DNA from: Methanococcoides alaskense | Lineage (GTDB): Archaea > Halobacteriota > Methanosarcinia > Methanosarcinales > Methanosarcinaceae | NCBI RefSeq assembly: GCF_027594145.1 | Contig: NZ_JAQFFK010000001.1 | Coordinates: 434,001-498,000 of the forward strand | Length of the DNA stretch: 64,000 nt | Direction: 5' to 3' | In this document: positions 9,615 to 19,712 of the stretch, piece after piece | How positions within the stretch are numbered: position 1 is the first letter of the stretch | How the letters are laid out: every line of letters starts with the position of its first letter | Program-made: the position numbers and the translations under genes | Notes under the pieces: model-generated | Told to the model about the DNA's origin: nothing | Seen by the model: the letters and a program-made list of their open reading frames with translations, nothing else | The model's database searches: none

Positions 9615-10603
9615 ATTATGTATCTCTCATTGATATATTCAATGTCTAAATGTTTTATTTTTGAAATATGTCTTAGGCAAATATAATATGCACTTAAACT
9701 ATACATAAGTCGAAATAAGTAGTATTTTTTCATGTTTCTTATATGTATAAAAAGATATATTATATCTCTCGTGAATGCACCGATTTCACTCCAGAAAAAT
9801 AAAATATAGTTAGTAGTCTTCCCCAGATTTTTAGCCATGAAATACATATTGTAAGTTTTTTCCATTATAACTGCGGCTTTCACTGGGGAATTTTTATTGA
9901 ATGAACCCTTATGAATTAACTTTGCATTTGGGGCGAGATATATTGATTCTGAGTCATTTTTATAAATTCGGTATGATAAATCTGCGTCTTCACAATAACT
10001 ATATTTAACTAATTTATTGTCAAATCTGTAATGACTAAACACTTCACTCTTTATGCTTAAACAACAACCACTTGCCCACTGGCAATTCAAAAATTCATCT
10101 CGTATTAATGGGGCAGTATTTTTACCAGAAGGAAGAATATTCATTTTTTTATTAGTAAAATGAAATAAATAAAATACTTGAGCATATCTATTCCATATAA
10201 TGTTCCATAATCGCCGTGATTTAGTTATAGTATTTTTAGCTTCTATATTCCCTTGTACTATTGATGCATTGGGATAAGTTTCATATGCCTCAAGTATTTC
10301 TTTAATGAAGTGTTCATATAATATGACATCATCGTCCAAAAATAAGAGTATATCACCTTTTGCAGCATCAGCACCAACGTTTTTAGCGATACTTGTGCTG
10401 TCCACAGGGTTATGGATGTATCGAGTTTGAATCCCTTTATCATTATCAGAATATATTGTTAGAAGTTGTTTTGTGTAAATGTCATTGGCACTATCTACCA
10501 CAATTATTTCTTTTGGAATAGTTGATTGTTTTAATATGGAATCGATTGCAATCTTTAAGTCTTCATGCCGTTTGTATGTGGATATAATTATTGATATGTT
10601 CAT
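9611..10603 (-). CDS. Glycosyltransferase family 2
   Basis: A 330-residue GT-A enzyme. MNISIIISTYKRHEDLKIAI is the nucleotide-binding start, EIIVVDSAND follows near residue 35, and KGDILLFLDDDVILYEHFIK near residue 85 gives the metal-binding DDD. CQWASGCCLSIKSEVF and YCEDADLSYRIYKN near residue 210 (an ED-x-D acidic pair) complete the active-site layout. The last third has a hydrophobic stretch (NYILFFWSEIGAFTRDIIYLFIHI) that may lie at the membrane. It pairs with the flippase through an ATGA overlap. A plausible role is a sugar transfer late in building the lipid-linked glycan. Confidence 0.85.
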   Translation of the reverse strand: MNISIIISTYKRHEDLKIAIDSILKQSTIPKEIIVVDSANDIYTKQLLTIYSDNDKGIQTRYIHNPVDSTSIAKNVGADAAKGDILLFLDDDVILYEHFIKEILEAYETYPNASIVQGNIEAKNTITKSRRLWNIIWNRYAQVFYLFHFTNKKMNILPSGKNTAPLIRDEFLNCQWASGCCLSIKSEVFSHYRFDNKLVKYSYCEDADLSYRIYKNDSESIYLAPNAKLIHKGSFNKNSPVKAAVIMEKTYNMYFMAKNLGKTTNYILFFWSEIGAFTRDIIYLFIHIRNMKKYYLFRLMYSLSAYYICLRHISKIKHLDIEYINERYII

Positions 10604-11161
10604 ATGTTACCTTCGTCAATAATACTTCTATCGATTCTGCAGAGATCTATGTTGAATACTTATTATTTCAAAACAATATTAATTTTGATGAGCTTATTTC
10701 GAGTGTAAGCAATACAAAACGGTTATCTACATTAAGTTTTTGGTTTGTTGTAACTGTCAAATTCACTGGGTTATATTTTGTCTTTAGCTATATAAATATG
10801 TGAATTCGAGATCTGTAAAAAACAACAGCATATCCCTGCGTGATTAATGCTTATATGTTGTTTATAATAATGTGCATAAGGCAGATTCTTCCCATTTCAA
10901 AGTTTTGACAGCTCCCTTGTAGGCGAAATGGTTATATATTATATTGGGGTGGATGATTAGTTGTGCTGTATTATATCTTGGGACTTAATTACTTATGTTC
11001 AAATTCAGTGTACTTATAATGGCGACATTTTCATATCATTATTGATTGTATGTTCAAAAAAAACGAATGTGGTGCCATGGGATATATATTAATGAGCATT
11101 ATTATTGAATTCATGGTGATATAAAATGTTTCAAGATTATTCTAAAATATGGAGATTCAAC
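10604..11161. other. AT-rich upstream region of the cohesin/dockerin gene
   Basis: About 560 bases between divergent genes. A 70-codon plus-strand ORF at 10591-10803 overlaps the start of the glycosyltransferase and has no motif, so it is not called. TATA-like sequences occur, for example GTTATATATTATATTGG near 10930. The region must hold the promoters of both flanking genes, but neither can be assigned firmly. Confidence 0.4.
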
Positions 11162-14100
11162 ATGTGCTCTAAAAAAATTAATTTTCCTCTCAATATACGT
11201 TGCTTACTTTTATTTTTGTTTTCAGTCTTTATTCTAGTTCCAAACGTTTCAGCCAATATTGATTATGTTGCTGCTTATAATGTTATATATGTTGAAGATG
11301 AACAATACGTAAATCTTGTTGATATTTATAATGACATAAATGATAAATCTCTTATTAATGTAATGAATGGTGATATTTGGACAATCAATGCTGCAATTTA
11401 TTCAAAAAATTCTACGGTTTCTATTACTGATTCGGAAGCTTCAGAAGTTCGGCTGACAGGTAACAGTGACCAAACTAAACTATTATATGGATGGGATGAT
11501 AGTGATGTATTTCGTATAAAAAATGTTCATTTAACGGGATGGAATCTCACATCGTCTATGCCAGAAGTTAGAGGGGGACTAATACTCCATAATCCCGAGT
11601 TTAACAATGTAACTGTGCGCAATACCACTGCAATACAAATATATGGACATCCTATTGGAAATCTTTCAAACATTACAACCATAAATACTCGTACTCTCTG
11701 GTTAGATAATGTCAATGATACATATGTTTATAATATACAAATAGAAGATCTTCAATCTGCTAGTGGGGATGGGTTATACATCTTTAATTCAGACAATTTA
11801 ACAATGTATAATATTTCTGTAGTGAATCTGCCTAAATCAACAGAGAGTGGTATCTTATTAGATACGGTATCAAACAGTGAATTATATGATGTTTTTGTGG
11901 AGCATATTGGGGATAGTTTGGATGAAGGTTCTGCAGGGTTAGGGGTTTCATTGACTAAGGGGTACAATAATTATATTCACGATATTTATATTAATGACAC
12001 TGGTTGGAGTGGTTTAGGTATTTCTGGTGGTGAACGTTTTATACGTGCTGAAAATATAGTAGTGCGTAATTATGGGCATAATGGTCTCGATATTCATCCT
12101 TGTAATGATGCTATAATTAATAATATTAGTATATATGATAGTGTGAGGGGTAACAATATTTTGATAACGGCAGGTTATCACGATAATCCTTCTGCATCAA
12201 ACATTACAATTAATAATATTTATTCAGAGGGTGCGGGGGTCATCATACAGAATAATGTATCCGATGTAACAATAACCAATCTTACACAGATAGATGGGGG
12301 TATTGGTATGGGTGATGCTAAAAATATAACTGTAATAAATGCAACTTTTACAAACACCACAAACTTTGCTAACCCTTGGTTTAATAAAATTTCACTTTAT
12401 GAGTTAGATGGTGTAATTGTCAAAAAAAGCACTATAATTGATGCATCAATTAACTGTCTTGATTCTGATAAGGCGATTGATCCTAAATTTATAAATGTTG
12501 AATATGATGTACTATGGGGTTCAGATAACATCTCTGTTTATAAGTACCCTGATATCATTGTACAAAATTCAACAGGCTCTGCGATTGCAAATGCAGATGT
12601 TTTATTTGTCAATGATTTAGTTCAAACAGTAGATGGGTATGGGAATTATAAAAATATATTTTCTACAATCCATACGGGTAGATTGCCATTGCCTGAAGAT
12701 GATCGCTTTAGTTCACCAGCAATAGTGGAGTTCTATAGGAGTTCCGACAGTTTGCAATATCCTCAATATGATGTAGTCGTCACAACTCAGGTCAGTGATT
12801 CCTTGTCACTTACAGGAGTAATACCTGACTCCACCTGGTATCGCTCTGACCCAAATATTCCAACATATACCATAACAGCAATAATCCTTGACGATTCAAC
12901 TGGTCCACAAGTAACCGGTTTTGCTCCAGCTGAGTTCAATCCCTTCAACATGGGTGATACCAAGAAATTCCAGGTATGGACAGATGAAGATCTGACAACA
13001 ATGAAATGGTTTGTTGATGGTGAACTCGTTTCACAAAACTCTTTAGAGTACACATGGACAGTGCCGGATGAGGATGGTCATACGATCACATTCGAAGGCA
13101 CCAACTCTAGTGGCACAATAACTAAAACTTGGGACATTAACAGCGGGTCAGGAAATGTGATGCCAGCTATTTCCAGCATATTTCCGGGAACTTCTACACT
13201 ATCTCAGGAGTTTGGCACTTCCACAGATTTCAGTGTAATTGCTGACCAATCCATGACTTCTATGGTTTGGTACAAAAATGATGAGATCATTGCAGAAGGT
13301 GCTATGGCAACTACGGTTGACTGGGAAGAATCAGGTGTCTATGATATCAGATTTACAGCTTCTAATGATAATGGATTCATTTCTCGATTATGGGAAGTGC
13401 TTGTTGATTCCAATGATGGAGCTACTTCGATAATGATATCCTCTTCAACCCAAGTAGTCGCTCCAAACCAGCCTTTCACCATAGATATTTCAATTGACCC
13501 ATCAGAGCCGATAACAGGTGCTCAATTTGACCTTCTCTTCGATGGCCAGCTGGTAACCGTAGACAGTGTAATAGAAGGTGACCTGTTCAGTCAGGATGGA
13601 GCATCTACCCTGTTCAATATCGGTACGACTAACAACCTGGATGGAATTATTACAGATGTCTACTGCTCTATCTTGGGTGCATCACCTGTATCTTCAGAGG
13701 GTGCCATGGCAAGTATAACTTTTACTGCAGGTAGCACTGCAGGCATTGCGGAGCTTGGTTTGTCTGATGTGGTGATCAGTAATGCAAATTCAGAGCAGGC
13801 ACCTCGCACTGTATCCGGTACAACAGTTGTGATCGATACAGCACCTGTACTGACCTCAATCGGTGATCGAACAGTGGATGGAGAAAGTAGTTTGAGCTTT
13901 GTGACCAGTGGTTCTGATGCAGATGGTGACAGTCTTACATACTCAGTTACAGGTCTGCCCAGCGGTGCAAGCTTTGATACTGTATCAGGTATATTCAGCT
14001 GGACACCATCAGTGGGTCAGGCAGGAACCTATACCATTACCTTTGAAGTGACTGATGGGTATATTGCTGATTCTGAATCCATCAGCATAATCGTTGAGTC

Positions 14101-14278
14101 ACATCCAAGGTGGGATGTGAATAGGGACGGTATGGTGAATATTCTGGATGTTACTCTGGTGGGGCAGAATATGGGTACTGAAAACATAAATCCAAATTCG
14201 GATGTATATCAGGATGGTGAAGTGAACGTCCAGGACGTTACCCTCGTAGCACAGTACTTTGGTGAAACAGTAAAGTGA
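11162..14278 (+). CDS. Secreted modular protein: beta-helix, Ig-like, cohesin, cadherin-like and dockerin domains
   Basis: A 1038-residue exported protein. The signal peptide (KKINFPLNIRCLLLFLFSV, cut after NVSA) fits ATG 11162 better than ATG 11126. Residues about 60-460 form a right-handed parallel beta-helix of NosD/pectate-lyase type, rich in N-x-T/S (NNITINNIYSEG-like turns). Two Ig-like stretches follow. A cohesin-like domain lies at about 760-895 (PNQPFTIDISIDPSEPITGA, FDLLFDGQLVTVDSV, VYCSILGA). A cadherin-like/He_PIG module (VTGLPSGASFDTVSGIFSWT) runs about 895-980. A type-I dockerin ends the protein, with two Ca-binding loops (WDVNRDGMVNILDVTLVGQN and SDVYQDGEVNVQDVTLVAQY). It could act as both partner and scaffold in a surface complex. 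The 5' half is visibly more AT-rich than the 3' half, suggesting domain shuffling. Confidence 0.85.
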   Translation: MCSKKINFPLNIRCLLLFLFSVFILVPNVSANIDYVAAYNVIYVEDEQYVNLVDIYNDINDKSLINVMNGDIWTINAAIYSKNSTVSITDSEASEVRLTGNSDQTKLLYGWDDSDVFRIKNVHLTGWNLTSSMPEVRGGLILHNPEFNNVTVRNTTAIQIYGHPIGNLSNITTINTRTLWLDNVNDTYVYNIQIEDLQSASGDGLYIFNSDNLTMYNISVVNLPKSTESGILLDTVSNSELYDVFVEHIGDSLDEGSAGLGVSLTKGYNNYIHDIYINDTGWSGLGISGGERFIRAENIVVRNYGHNGLDIHPCNDAIINNISIYDSVRGNNILITAGYHDNPSASNITINNIYSEGAGVIIQNNVSDVTITNLTQIDGGIGMGDAKNITVINATFTNTTNFANPWFNKISLYELDGVIVKKSTIIDASINCLDSDKAIDPKFINVEYDVLWGSDNISVYKYPDIIVQNSTGSAIANADVLFVNDLVQTVDGYGNYKNIFSTIHTGRLPLPEDDRFSSPAIVEFYRSSDSLQYPQYDVVVTTQVSDSLSLTGVIPDSTWYRSDPNIPTYTITAIILDDSTGPQVTGFAPAEFNPFNMGDTKKFQVWTDEDLTTMKWFVDGELVSQNSLEYTWTVPDEDGHTITFEGTNSSGTITKTWDINSGSGNVMPAISSIFPGTSTLSQEFGTSTDFSVIADQSMTSMVWYKNDEIIAEGAMATTVDWEESGVYDIRFTASNDNGFISRLWEVLVDSNDGATSIMISSSTQVVAPNQPFTIDISIDPSEPITGAQFDLLFDGQLVTVDSVIEGDLFSQDGASTLFNIGTTNNLDGIITDVYCSILGASPVSSEGAMASITFTAGSTAGIAELGLSDVVISNANSEQAPRTVSGTTVVIDTAPVLTSIGDRTVDGESSLSFVTSGSDADGDSLTYSVTGLPSGASFDTVSGIFSWTPSVGQAGTYTITFEVTDGYIADSESISIIVESHPRWDVNRDGMVNILDVTLVGQNMGTENINPNSDVYQDGEVNVQDVTLVAQYFGETVK

Positions 14279-14297
14279 GATGTAGATTCTGCATCTC
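14277..14297 (+). terminator. Hairpin plus T-run terminator of the cohesin/dockerin gene
   Basis: GAGATGTAG and CTGCATCTC form a nine-pair stem (one G-T pair) with a three-base loop, overlapping the TGA stop and followed directly by a run of eight or more T. Confidence 0.75.
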
Positions 14298-14366
14298 CTT
14301 TTTTTTCTTTTTAATATCTGAATATTCGACTTCTGGGATTTTCATACCTTTTTTTATTTTAATAAA

Positions 14367-14413
14367 AATGTAATTACCATTATGTAAAAGGATGTTACTT
14401 TTGTAATTACATT
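14367..14413. repeat. 11-bp perfect inverted repeat in the intergenic region
   Basis: AATGTAATTAC at 14367-14377 is repeated in inverse at 14403-14413, with 25 bases between that also contain ATTATGTAAAAGGATGTTAC. It lies between the two cohesin genes, in a 315-base gap with no ORF of note. It could be a regulator-binding pair or a stem of a small RNA. No further support is visible. Confidence 0.5.
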
Positions 14414-14612
14414 AGTATCAACTAGTTACAATTTCCTTCTCTAGTATTGAAGATCAATCGAATTTGAGGCAGTATATAATAATGATGATACTCATAACAT
14501 ATTCGATTTTTTCACAATGTTTATATAGCAACAACACAATGGTAAATTGGGGATTTTAAATTTAGTTGATTAGATAAAAGTCCTCTAATATATTTCAAAT
14601 GAGGGGTAAAAT

Positions 14613-15182
14613 ATGATTTGCATAAAAAACGTCTTTAAAATAGTTGCTATAATTACATTGTTGGCGGTTCTAAGTAACGTTTCTGCAGCTGCTACAGATG
14701 TAATTTTACAACCATCGTCACAGATCCTTGAACCTGGCGAGACTTTCACAATCGATGTCTTCGTTTCTCCGGATGTTGATATTGCAGGAATGCAATTTGA
14801 TCTACTTTACGATAGTTCAAAGTTCCAGGTCGAAGGTGTGAACGAAGGCAATCTGTTCAAACAAAGTGGTATGGGAACATTTTTTGTTGGTGCTCCTATG
14901 AATTCAGGTTTACTCGGTGATACATATGGGTGTATTCTAGGTGCTGCAGATGTCTCAACGCCAGCAACTTTTGCAAGCATCACAGTAACAGTAAATGAAC
15001 AAGCAAGTGGGAGATCAGCTTTCATATTAAAAGATACTGTGATCAGTAGTCCAACTGGTAATGCTGTGGACATCGGAATAATAAACACAGAGGTTTCTAT
15101 TCTAGTTTTCGATATTGATCAGGGTCATATGGTTGACAACGGTTATAATATGGGAGCAGCTCCATATCCATCTGGGACATGA
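14613..15182 (+). CDS. Secreted cohesin-domain protein, C-terminus truncated by frameshift
   Basis: A 189-residue exported protein. It has a signal peptide (KNVFKIVAIITLLAVLSNVS then AA) and one cohesin-like domain from about residue 27 to 165: EPGETFTIDVFVSPDVDIAG, FDLLYDSSKFQVEGVNEGNL, YGCILGAADVSTPATFASIT. This is closely parallel to the cohesin of the upstream gene. The last 24 residues (FDIDQGHMVDNGYNMG onward) are the first half of a dockerin. The reading frame is then lost at TCTGGGAC, and the protein ends early at TGA 15180-15182. ATG 14613 is preceded by GAGGGGTAAAAT, a good ribosome site. Whether the shortened protein is still made is unknown; the cohesin itself is intact. Confidence 0.75.
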   Translation: MICIKNVFKIVAIITLLAVLSNVSAAATDVILQPSSQILEPGETFTIDVFVSPDVDIAGMQFDLLYDSSKFQVEGVNEGNLFKQSGMGTFFVGAPMNSGLLGDTYGCILGAADVSTPATFASITVTVNEQASGRSAFILKDTVISSPTGNAVDIGIINTEVSILVFDIDQGHMVDNGYNMGAAPYPSGT

Positions 15183-15241
15183 ATCCGGGTGATCTTGTAA
15201 ATTTTCTTGATGTAATACTGATTCTATAGTATATGGGCTAA
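15112..15241 (+). pseudogene. Decayed dockerin tail of the cohesin gene (frameshift plus TAG)
   Basis: Compared with the intact dockerin at 14107-14275, the first loop (FDIDQGHMVDN) has lost about eight residues. Next a T appears to be missing in TCTGGGAC at 15171-15178. Restoring it would read PSWDMNPGDLVNFLDVILIL. A TAG then stands at 15227-15229, exactly where the intact copy has the Gln of AQYFG, followed by YMG and TAA at 15239-15241. This reading is done by eye from the two local copies. Confidence 0.7.
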
Positions 15242-15545
15242 TAATGGTAAGAAAGCCCAATGAAAAAGTATATTTTCCATCACCTATCTTTTTTTTCTTT
15301 ATTTTTTGTTACTTTGTTAATGTAATTGCTAACACACAACAATCACGGGAATTAGCATTATAGCAGACCTCATCAATAGAAAAAAGATCGAAATTTGTCG
15401 TGTATATCTCTACTTTTGTTACAATTCCAATCTATTCACCTGCACATGTAAATTAATTCTAAAAATTCAATCGGAAAGCATTTTTACTTCTTAACTCTAT
15501 AAATATTAAATATTGCACATAGACATTCCAAAGGTGACCCTCAAC
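15242..15545. other. AT-rich intergenic region
   Basis: About 300 bases. A T-rich stretch (TATCTTTTTTTTCTTTATTTTTTG) near 15286-15310 may terminate the cohesin transcript. TATA-like CTCTATAAATATTAAAT near 15495 and the ribosome site AAGGTGA at 15531-15537 belong to the next gene. No ORF is supported. Confidence 0.5.
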
Positions 15546-15950
15546 ATGCTATCCCGCCTGATCCCCCAACAAAGATCAACATCCACTCGTCTTGGCGGTC
15601 TCCTCATTCTCGTAGGCGAGACCATGTTCCTCTTTTCCCTCCTGAATTTCATCATGATAACCCGCATCCAGTATTACAGTTCGAACGACACATTGTTCAG
15701 GACACTATTTCCAGAATACATATTATTCCTTGGAGGAATGATCGTTGTAGCCCTTATTGGCATGTGGTTAACCTATGTCTATATATTTCCAAGCAAGCAA
15801 AAGTTCTCACAGGAGCAGGCCATCAAGGATGGTAGAAGTCCTATGTATGACCGGCTTGTGCAGATGCATGGAGAAATGCATGAAATGCAATCCATGATAA
15901 AACAACTTCAGGAACAGGTCGAAAGTTTAAGCAAAGAAAGGAAAACATGA
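15546..15950 (+). CDS. Small membrane protein with two helices and a coiled-coil tail
   Basis: A 134-residue protein starting at ATG 15546, chosen because AAGGTGA stands nine bases ahead; an upstream TTG in frame at 15513 has no site. Two membrane segments are visible: GGLLILVGETMFLFSLLNFI and YILFLGGMIVVALIGMWLTY. A basic loop and a heptad-like tail follow (MHGEMHEMQSMIKQLQEQVE). No family is recognised. Its stop overlaps the start of the metallophosphoesterase by four bases (ATGA), so it is the first gene of an operon with the phosphoesterase and the Lhr helicase. It might anchor or regulate them, but that is only inferred from position. Confidence 0.7.
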   Translation: MLSRLIPQQRSTSTRLGGLLILVGETMFLFSLLNFIMITRIQYYSSNDTLFRTLFPEYILFLGGMIVVALIGMWLTYVYIFPSKQKFSQEQAIKDGRSPMYDRLVQMHGEMHEMQSMIKQLQEQVESLSKERKT

Positions 15951-16816
15951 AAATGGAGATCTCAGTAGACCCTATCATTGATGAACCTGCACTTGTGGTA
16001 TCTGGAGAGTTCACATCTCTTGTCCTGGCAGACATCCATCTGGGGATCGAGTGGGATCTTTATAAGAGTGGCTTTTCCATACCCAGTCAGATAGAGCAAC
16101 GCCTTGAACGCATAATGGGACTTGTTGAGCAGACATCTCCTGATCACATAATTCTTCTCGGTGACATCAAGCACAACGTTCCGCAGGTCTCGTGGCAGGA
16201 GAGGGATGAGATCCCCTACTTCATTAGTACCCTTGCAGAGCAAGCAACGGTTGATATCTTTCCTGGCAATCACGATGGAGGTCTCGAATTCTTACTTCCC
16301 AAAGGGTGTGACATAAAGCTTCATTCTCCAAGAGGTACCATCATCGATGGCGTGGGCTATTTCCATGGCCACACATGGCCAGCGGTCGAGATCCTCTCTG
16401 CAGAAAAGATCATTGTGGCTCACAATCACCCGACGGTAAGGTTTACGGATGCACTGGGCTATTCAGTGGTCGAACAGGTTTGGCTAAAGACACACTTCAA
16501 AAAGGAAGTATTCGTGGAGCACTTCAAAAGTTCTTCCTTTGATCAGGATAGCGCGAATTGGGCTGATCCTGAGGTTCTGGTAGTGCCTGCATTCAACGAG
16601 CTTTGTGGCGGTGTGGCGTTTAATGAATCCGTCCGTGATGATCTCTTAGGTCCCATCTTTTCCTCAGGGGCGGTCGAGCTAGACAATTCCGAAATATACT
16701 TACTTGATGGGACATTTCTTGGAATTTTGAAGAATATTCGGAAACTTGAGGAAACAAAGCCACGTACCGGCAAAAGAAGGTCAAGGAAAAACCGTTCTGT
16801 GGAGGTTGGTAAATGA
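15947..16816 (+). CDS. Archaeal SbcD/Mre11-related metallophosphoesterase
   Basis: A 289-residue calcineurin-type phosphoesterase of the archaeal SbcD-related group. All metal-binding motifs are present: [13 protein letters not shown] near residue 28 (D-x-H), [12 protein letters not shown] near 70 (GD), IFPGNHDGG near 105 (GNHD), GYFHGHTWP near 140, and [10 protein letters not shown] near 160. It has a basic C-terminal tail ([14 protein letters not shown]) that could bind nucleic acid. The start and stop both overlap neighbours by four bases (ATGA), tying it to the small membrane protein upstream and to the Lhr helicase downstream. This points to a DNA or RNA processing unit; the substrate is unknown. 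Confidence 0.85.
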   Translation: MKMEISVDPIIDEPALVVSGEFTSLVLADIHLGIEWDLYKSGFSIPSQIEQRLERIMGLVEQTSPDHIILLGDIKHNVPQVSWQERDEIPYFISTLAEQATVDIFPGNHDGGLEFLLPKGCDIKLHSPRGTIIDGVGYFHGHTWPAVEILSAEKIIVAHNHPTVRFTDALGYSVVEQVWLKTHFKKEVFVEHFKSSSFDQDSANWADPEVLVVPAFNELCGGVAFNESVRDDLLGPIFSSGAVELDNSEIYLLDGTFLGILKNIRKLEETKPRTGKRRSRKNRSVEVGK

Positions 16817-19647
16817 AATTCGATAACATGTTCGACAACTTCCACCCTGCAATTTTAAAGGCTCTCGAAAAACAGGGATTCAAAGCACCCACGCAACCTC
16901 AGGAAATGTCCTTCCCTCACATCCTTGCAGGGGAACACACATTCCTTATAGCTCCTACCGGGTCAGGAAAGACCGAATCAGCAGTGTTGCCGATGTTCGA
17001 TCACATTCTTAGCAAGAGCGAAGAGGACCGGGTCGGCATGTCCGCCCTTTACATAACACCGCTGCGTGCTCTCAACCGTGACATGCTATCACGTATTCAG
17101 TGGTGGGGAAAAGAACTGGGTATTGATGTTCAGGTACGTCATGGGGACACTACTCCATATCAGAGACAAAAACAATCCAAAAATCCGCCTGATCTTTTGA
17201 TAACCACACCTGAAACCCTCCAGGCAATGTTCACAGGTTCGCGTTTGAGAAAGAATCTCGAATGTGTCAGTTATGTCGTTGTCGATGAGATACACGAGCT
17301 TGCTTCATCCAAGCGTGGTGCTCAGCTATCGGTGGGACTTGAGCGCCTTGTTGAGCTATCCGGGGAGTTCCAGAGGGTCGGCCTGTCGGCCACAGTGGGC
17401 AATCCCGATGTTGTCGCTCATTTCCTTGCAGGTGCAAAACGGGCCGTATCCATCGTACAGGTTTCCATGTTAAGCCTTCTTGAGTTCAACATCATATATC
17501 CGCAAGTCACAGATGAAGACCTCGAGATTGGAAGAAAGATAGGGTGTGAACCGGAATTCTCATCCCACCTTCGTTGCATCAGGGAGATAGTTGAAACTCA
17601 TATCTCGACCCTCATCTTTGTGAACACACGACAAAGCGCCGAAGCTCTCGCATCAGGATTCAAATTGCTCGGAGCATCAATTGGTGTCCATCACGGCTCT
17701 CTTTCAGTGGATGCCCGTGTCGAAGCCGAGGAATCCTTTAAAGCAGGTGACCTTCCGGGACTCATATGCACTTCATCAATGGAGCTGGGAATTGATATAG
17801 GTAAAGTTGACCACGTTGTCCAGTATGGCTCTCCCAGACAGGTATCCCGACTGTTGCAACGTGTAGGGCGTGCAGGTCACAGGATACACGAAATATCCCG
17901 GGGTACTATCCTCACAATGGGAGCCGATGATATTGCGGAAAGCATGGCTATAGCCAAAGCAGCTCTACGGGGAGAAGTTGAGGACATAATACCTCATACG
18001 GGCTCCCTTGATGTTGTCGCAAACCAGATATCAGGAATGGTCATCGATTTCGGGGATGTGGATATCGAAAAGATACATTCCATTCTGGCACGGGCATATC
18101 CTTTCCGTAACCTTTCCCTTGAACAGTTAAAACGTGTCATCGAACAGATTACCGAATACCGTATGGTATGGCGTGAGGAAGGTTCTAACACTATCAGCAG
18201 GAGAAAGAAAAGCTGGCAGTATTACTATGCCAACCTTTCCATGATACCGGACGAAAGGAAGTTCGAGATATTCGATATTGTCTCCGGCAGGTCTGTAGGG
18301 GTGCTGGATGAGGCATTTGTAGTGAACTTCGCATCTCCCGGTGCGGTCTTCATCACTAAAGGTGAAATGTGGCGTGTTATCGAGATGAACACTGAAAAGG
18401 ACAGGATAAAGGTCGAACCGATAAAGGCAATGGGCGAGATCCCAAGCTGGGTTGGCGAGGAGATCCCTGTTCCGTTCGATGTTGCACAGGAAGTAGGTCG
18501 TATCCGTTTCAGGATCTCGTTCCTTATCCACGATGGAAAAGAAGATAATGAGATCGTTGAAGACCTAATGAAAGACTATCCTGTGGATGTTCCCAGTGCA
18601 CTTACCATCATCGAGCTGGTGCGTGAACACATCTCTAAAGGTTGTCCTCTTCCCGATAATGATACAATTGTGATCGAAGATGAAGGCGAGGCCGTAATAA
18701 TCAATTCCTGCTTCGGACACAATGTTAATGAGACCCTTGGAAAGGTGATAACTTCTCTTCTGGCTGCTCGGTTTGGGGGCAGTGTAGGTCAGGAGGTCGA
18801 TCCGTACAGGATAAGATTGCAGCTTCCAAGGCGGATGAAAGCCTTGCATATTCAGGAGATGATCTATGATATACAGCCTGAACACATCGAGCCGATAATC
18901 GAGATGACCCTTAAGAACACCTCGGTCATGAAATGGAAGATGGTTCATGTGGCACGAAAGTTCGGTGCGTTGAGCCGTGAGATCGATTATGATCGTATCA
19001 GTATGAAGAAGCTCCTCGAGATCTACAAGGGCACGCCCATGTATGAGGAGGTCATACGTGAGATATTCCACAACATGCTCGATGTGGACAAAGCTTCTGA
19101 GGTATTGGGGCTGATAGCTTCCGAGGAAATTATCATCCTTTCAAGTCCTGTACCAACTCCTATAGGAGGTGCGGGATTTGCAATGAAACGTGATCTTGTG
19201 GCGCCGGAAAAAGCGGACCGATCCATCGTCCTTGCATTAAAGGACAGGATAATGCATGATCGTATCATCCTTTTCTGTGTCAATTGCAAGAAATGGGTGT
19301 CCCGAAGGAAAGTGATGAACGTACCTGACGAGATAATATGTCCTGTGTGTGATTCAAAAATGATAGCCGCTCTCAAACCTTGGGAAGAGGATGAGATAAA
19401 GCTTGTCAGGAAACAGGATAAAGTGACCGCAAAAGAGGATGTGAAACGTATCCAGAAGGTCTATCGTAATTCCCATATTGTAATGGCCAGTGGAAAACTT
19501 GCTGTTATTGCTCTTGCAAGCAGGGGTGTTGGTCCCGAGACAGCTTCAAGGGTCATTGAGAAGATGCGGGTGGATGAGGAAACCTTTTACAGGGATATCA
19601 TGGCAGCTGAAAGGAATTATGCCAAGAACAAGCAGTTCTGGAAATGA
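16813..19647 (+). CDS. lhr: Lhr-type large ATP-dependent helicase
   Basis: A 944-residue superfamily 2 helicase of the archaeal Lhr family. Visible motifs are the Q-motif region [20 protein letters not shown], Walker A ([14 protein letters not shown], about residue 50), [13 protein letters not shown], Walker B DEIH (about 160), SATVG (about 195), [13 protein letters not shown] (Ia/IV, about 265) and [11 protein letters not shown]-like [14 protein letters not shown] (VI, about 355). The large C-terminal half matches the Lhr core, with winged helix and beta-barrel regions, and contains a zinc-binding pattern [15 protein letters not shown] with ICPVCDSKM (about 815-850). The family unwinds DNA and RNA-DNA hybrids in repair. 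It is coupled to the phosphoesterase by ATGA. Confidence 0.92.
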   Translation: MKFDNMFDNFHPAILKALEKQGFKAPTQPQEMSFPHILAGEHTFLIAPTGSGKTESAVLPMFDHILSKSEEDRVGMSALYITPLRALNRDMLSRIQWWGKELGIDVQVRHGDTTPYQRQKQSKNPPDLLITTPETLQAMFTGSRLRKNLECVSYVVVDEIHELASSKRGAQLSVGLERLVELSGEFQRVGLSATVGNPDVVAHFLAGAKRAVSIVQVSMLSLLEFNIIYPQVTDEDLEIGRKIGCEPEFSSHLRCIREIVETHISTLIFVNTRQSAEALASGFKLLGASIGVHHGSLSVDARVEAEESFKAGDLPGLICTSSMELGIDIGKVDHVVQYGSPRQVSRLLQRVGRAGHRIHEISRGTILTMGADDIAESMAIAKAALRGEVEDIIPHTGSLDVVANQISGMVIDFGDVDIEKIHSILARAYPFRNLSLEQLKRVIEQITEYRMVWREEGSNTISRRKKSWQYYYANLSMIPDERKFEIFDIVSGRSVGVLDEAFVVNFASPGAVFITKGEMWRVIEMNTEKDRIKVEPIKAMGEIPSWVGEEIPVPFDVAQEVGRIRFRISFLIHDGKEDNEIVEDLMKDYPVDVPSALTIIELVREHISKGCPLPDNDTIVIEDEGEAVIINSCFGHNVNETLGKVITSLLAARFGGSVGQEVDPYRIRLQLPRRMKALHIQEMIYDIQPEHIEPIIEMTLKNTSVMKWKMVHVARKFGALSREIDYDRISMKKLLEIYKGTPMYEEVIREIFHNMLDVDKASEVLGLIASEEIIILSSPVPTPIGGAGFAMKRDLVAPEKADRSIVLALKDRIMHDRIILFCVNCKKWVSRRKVMNVPDEIICPVCDSKMIAALKPWEEDEIKLVRKQDKVTAKEDVKRIQKVYRNSHIVMASGKLAVIALASRGVGPETASRVIEKMRVDEETFYRDIMAAERNYAKNKQFWK

Positions 19648-19712
19648 AATGCTTGCTCTGTTTTCATTTTCGCCGCAATATCCTTATACTTTGCAAATCC
19701 ATGAATTTTGTT

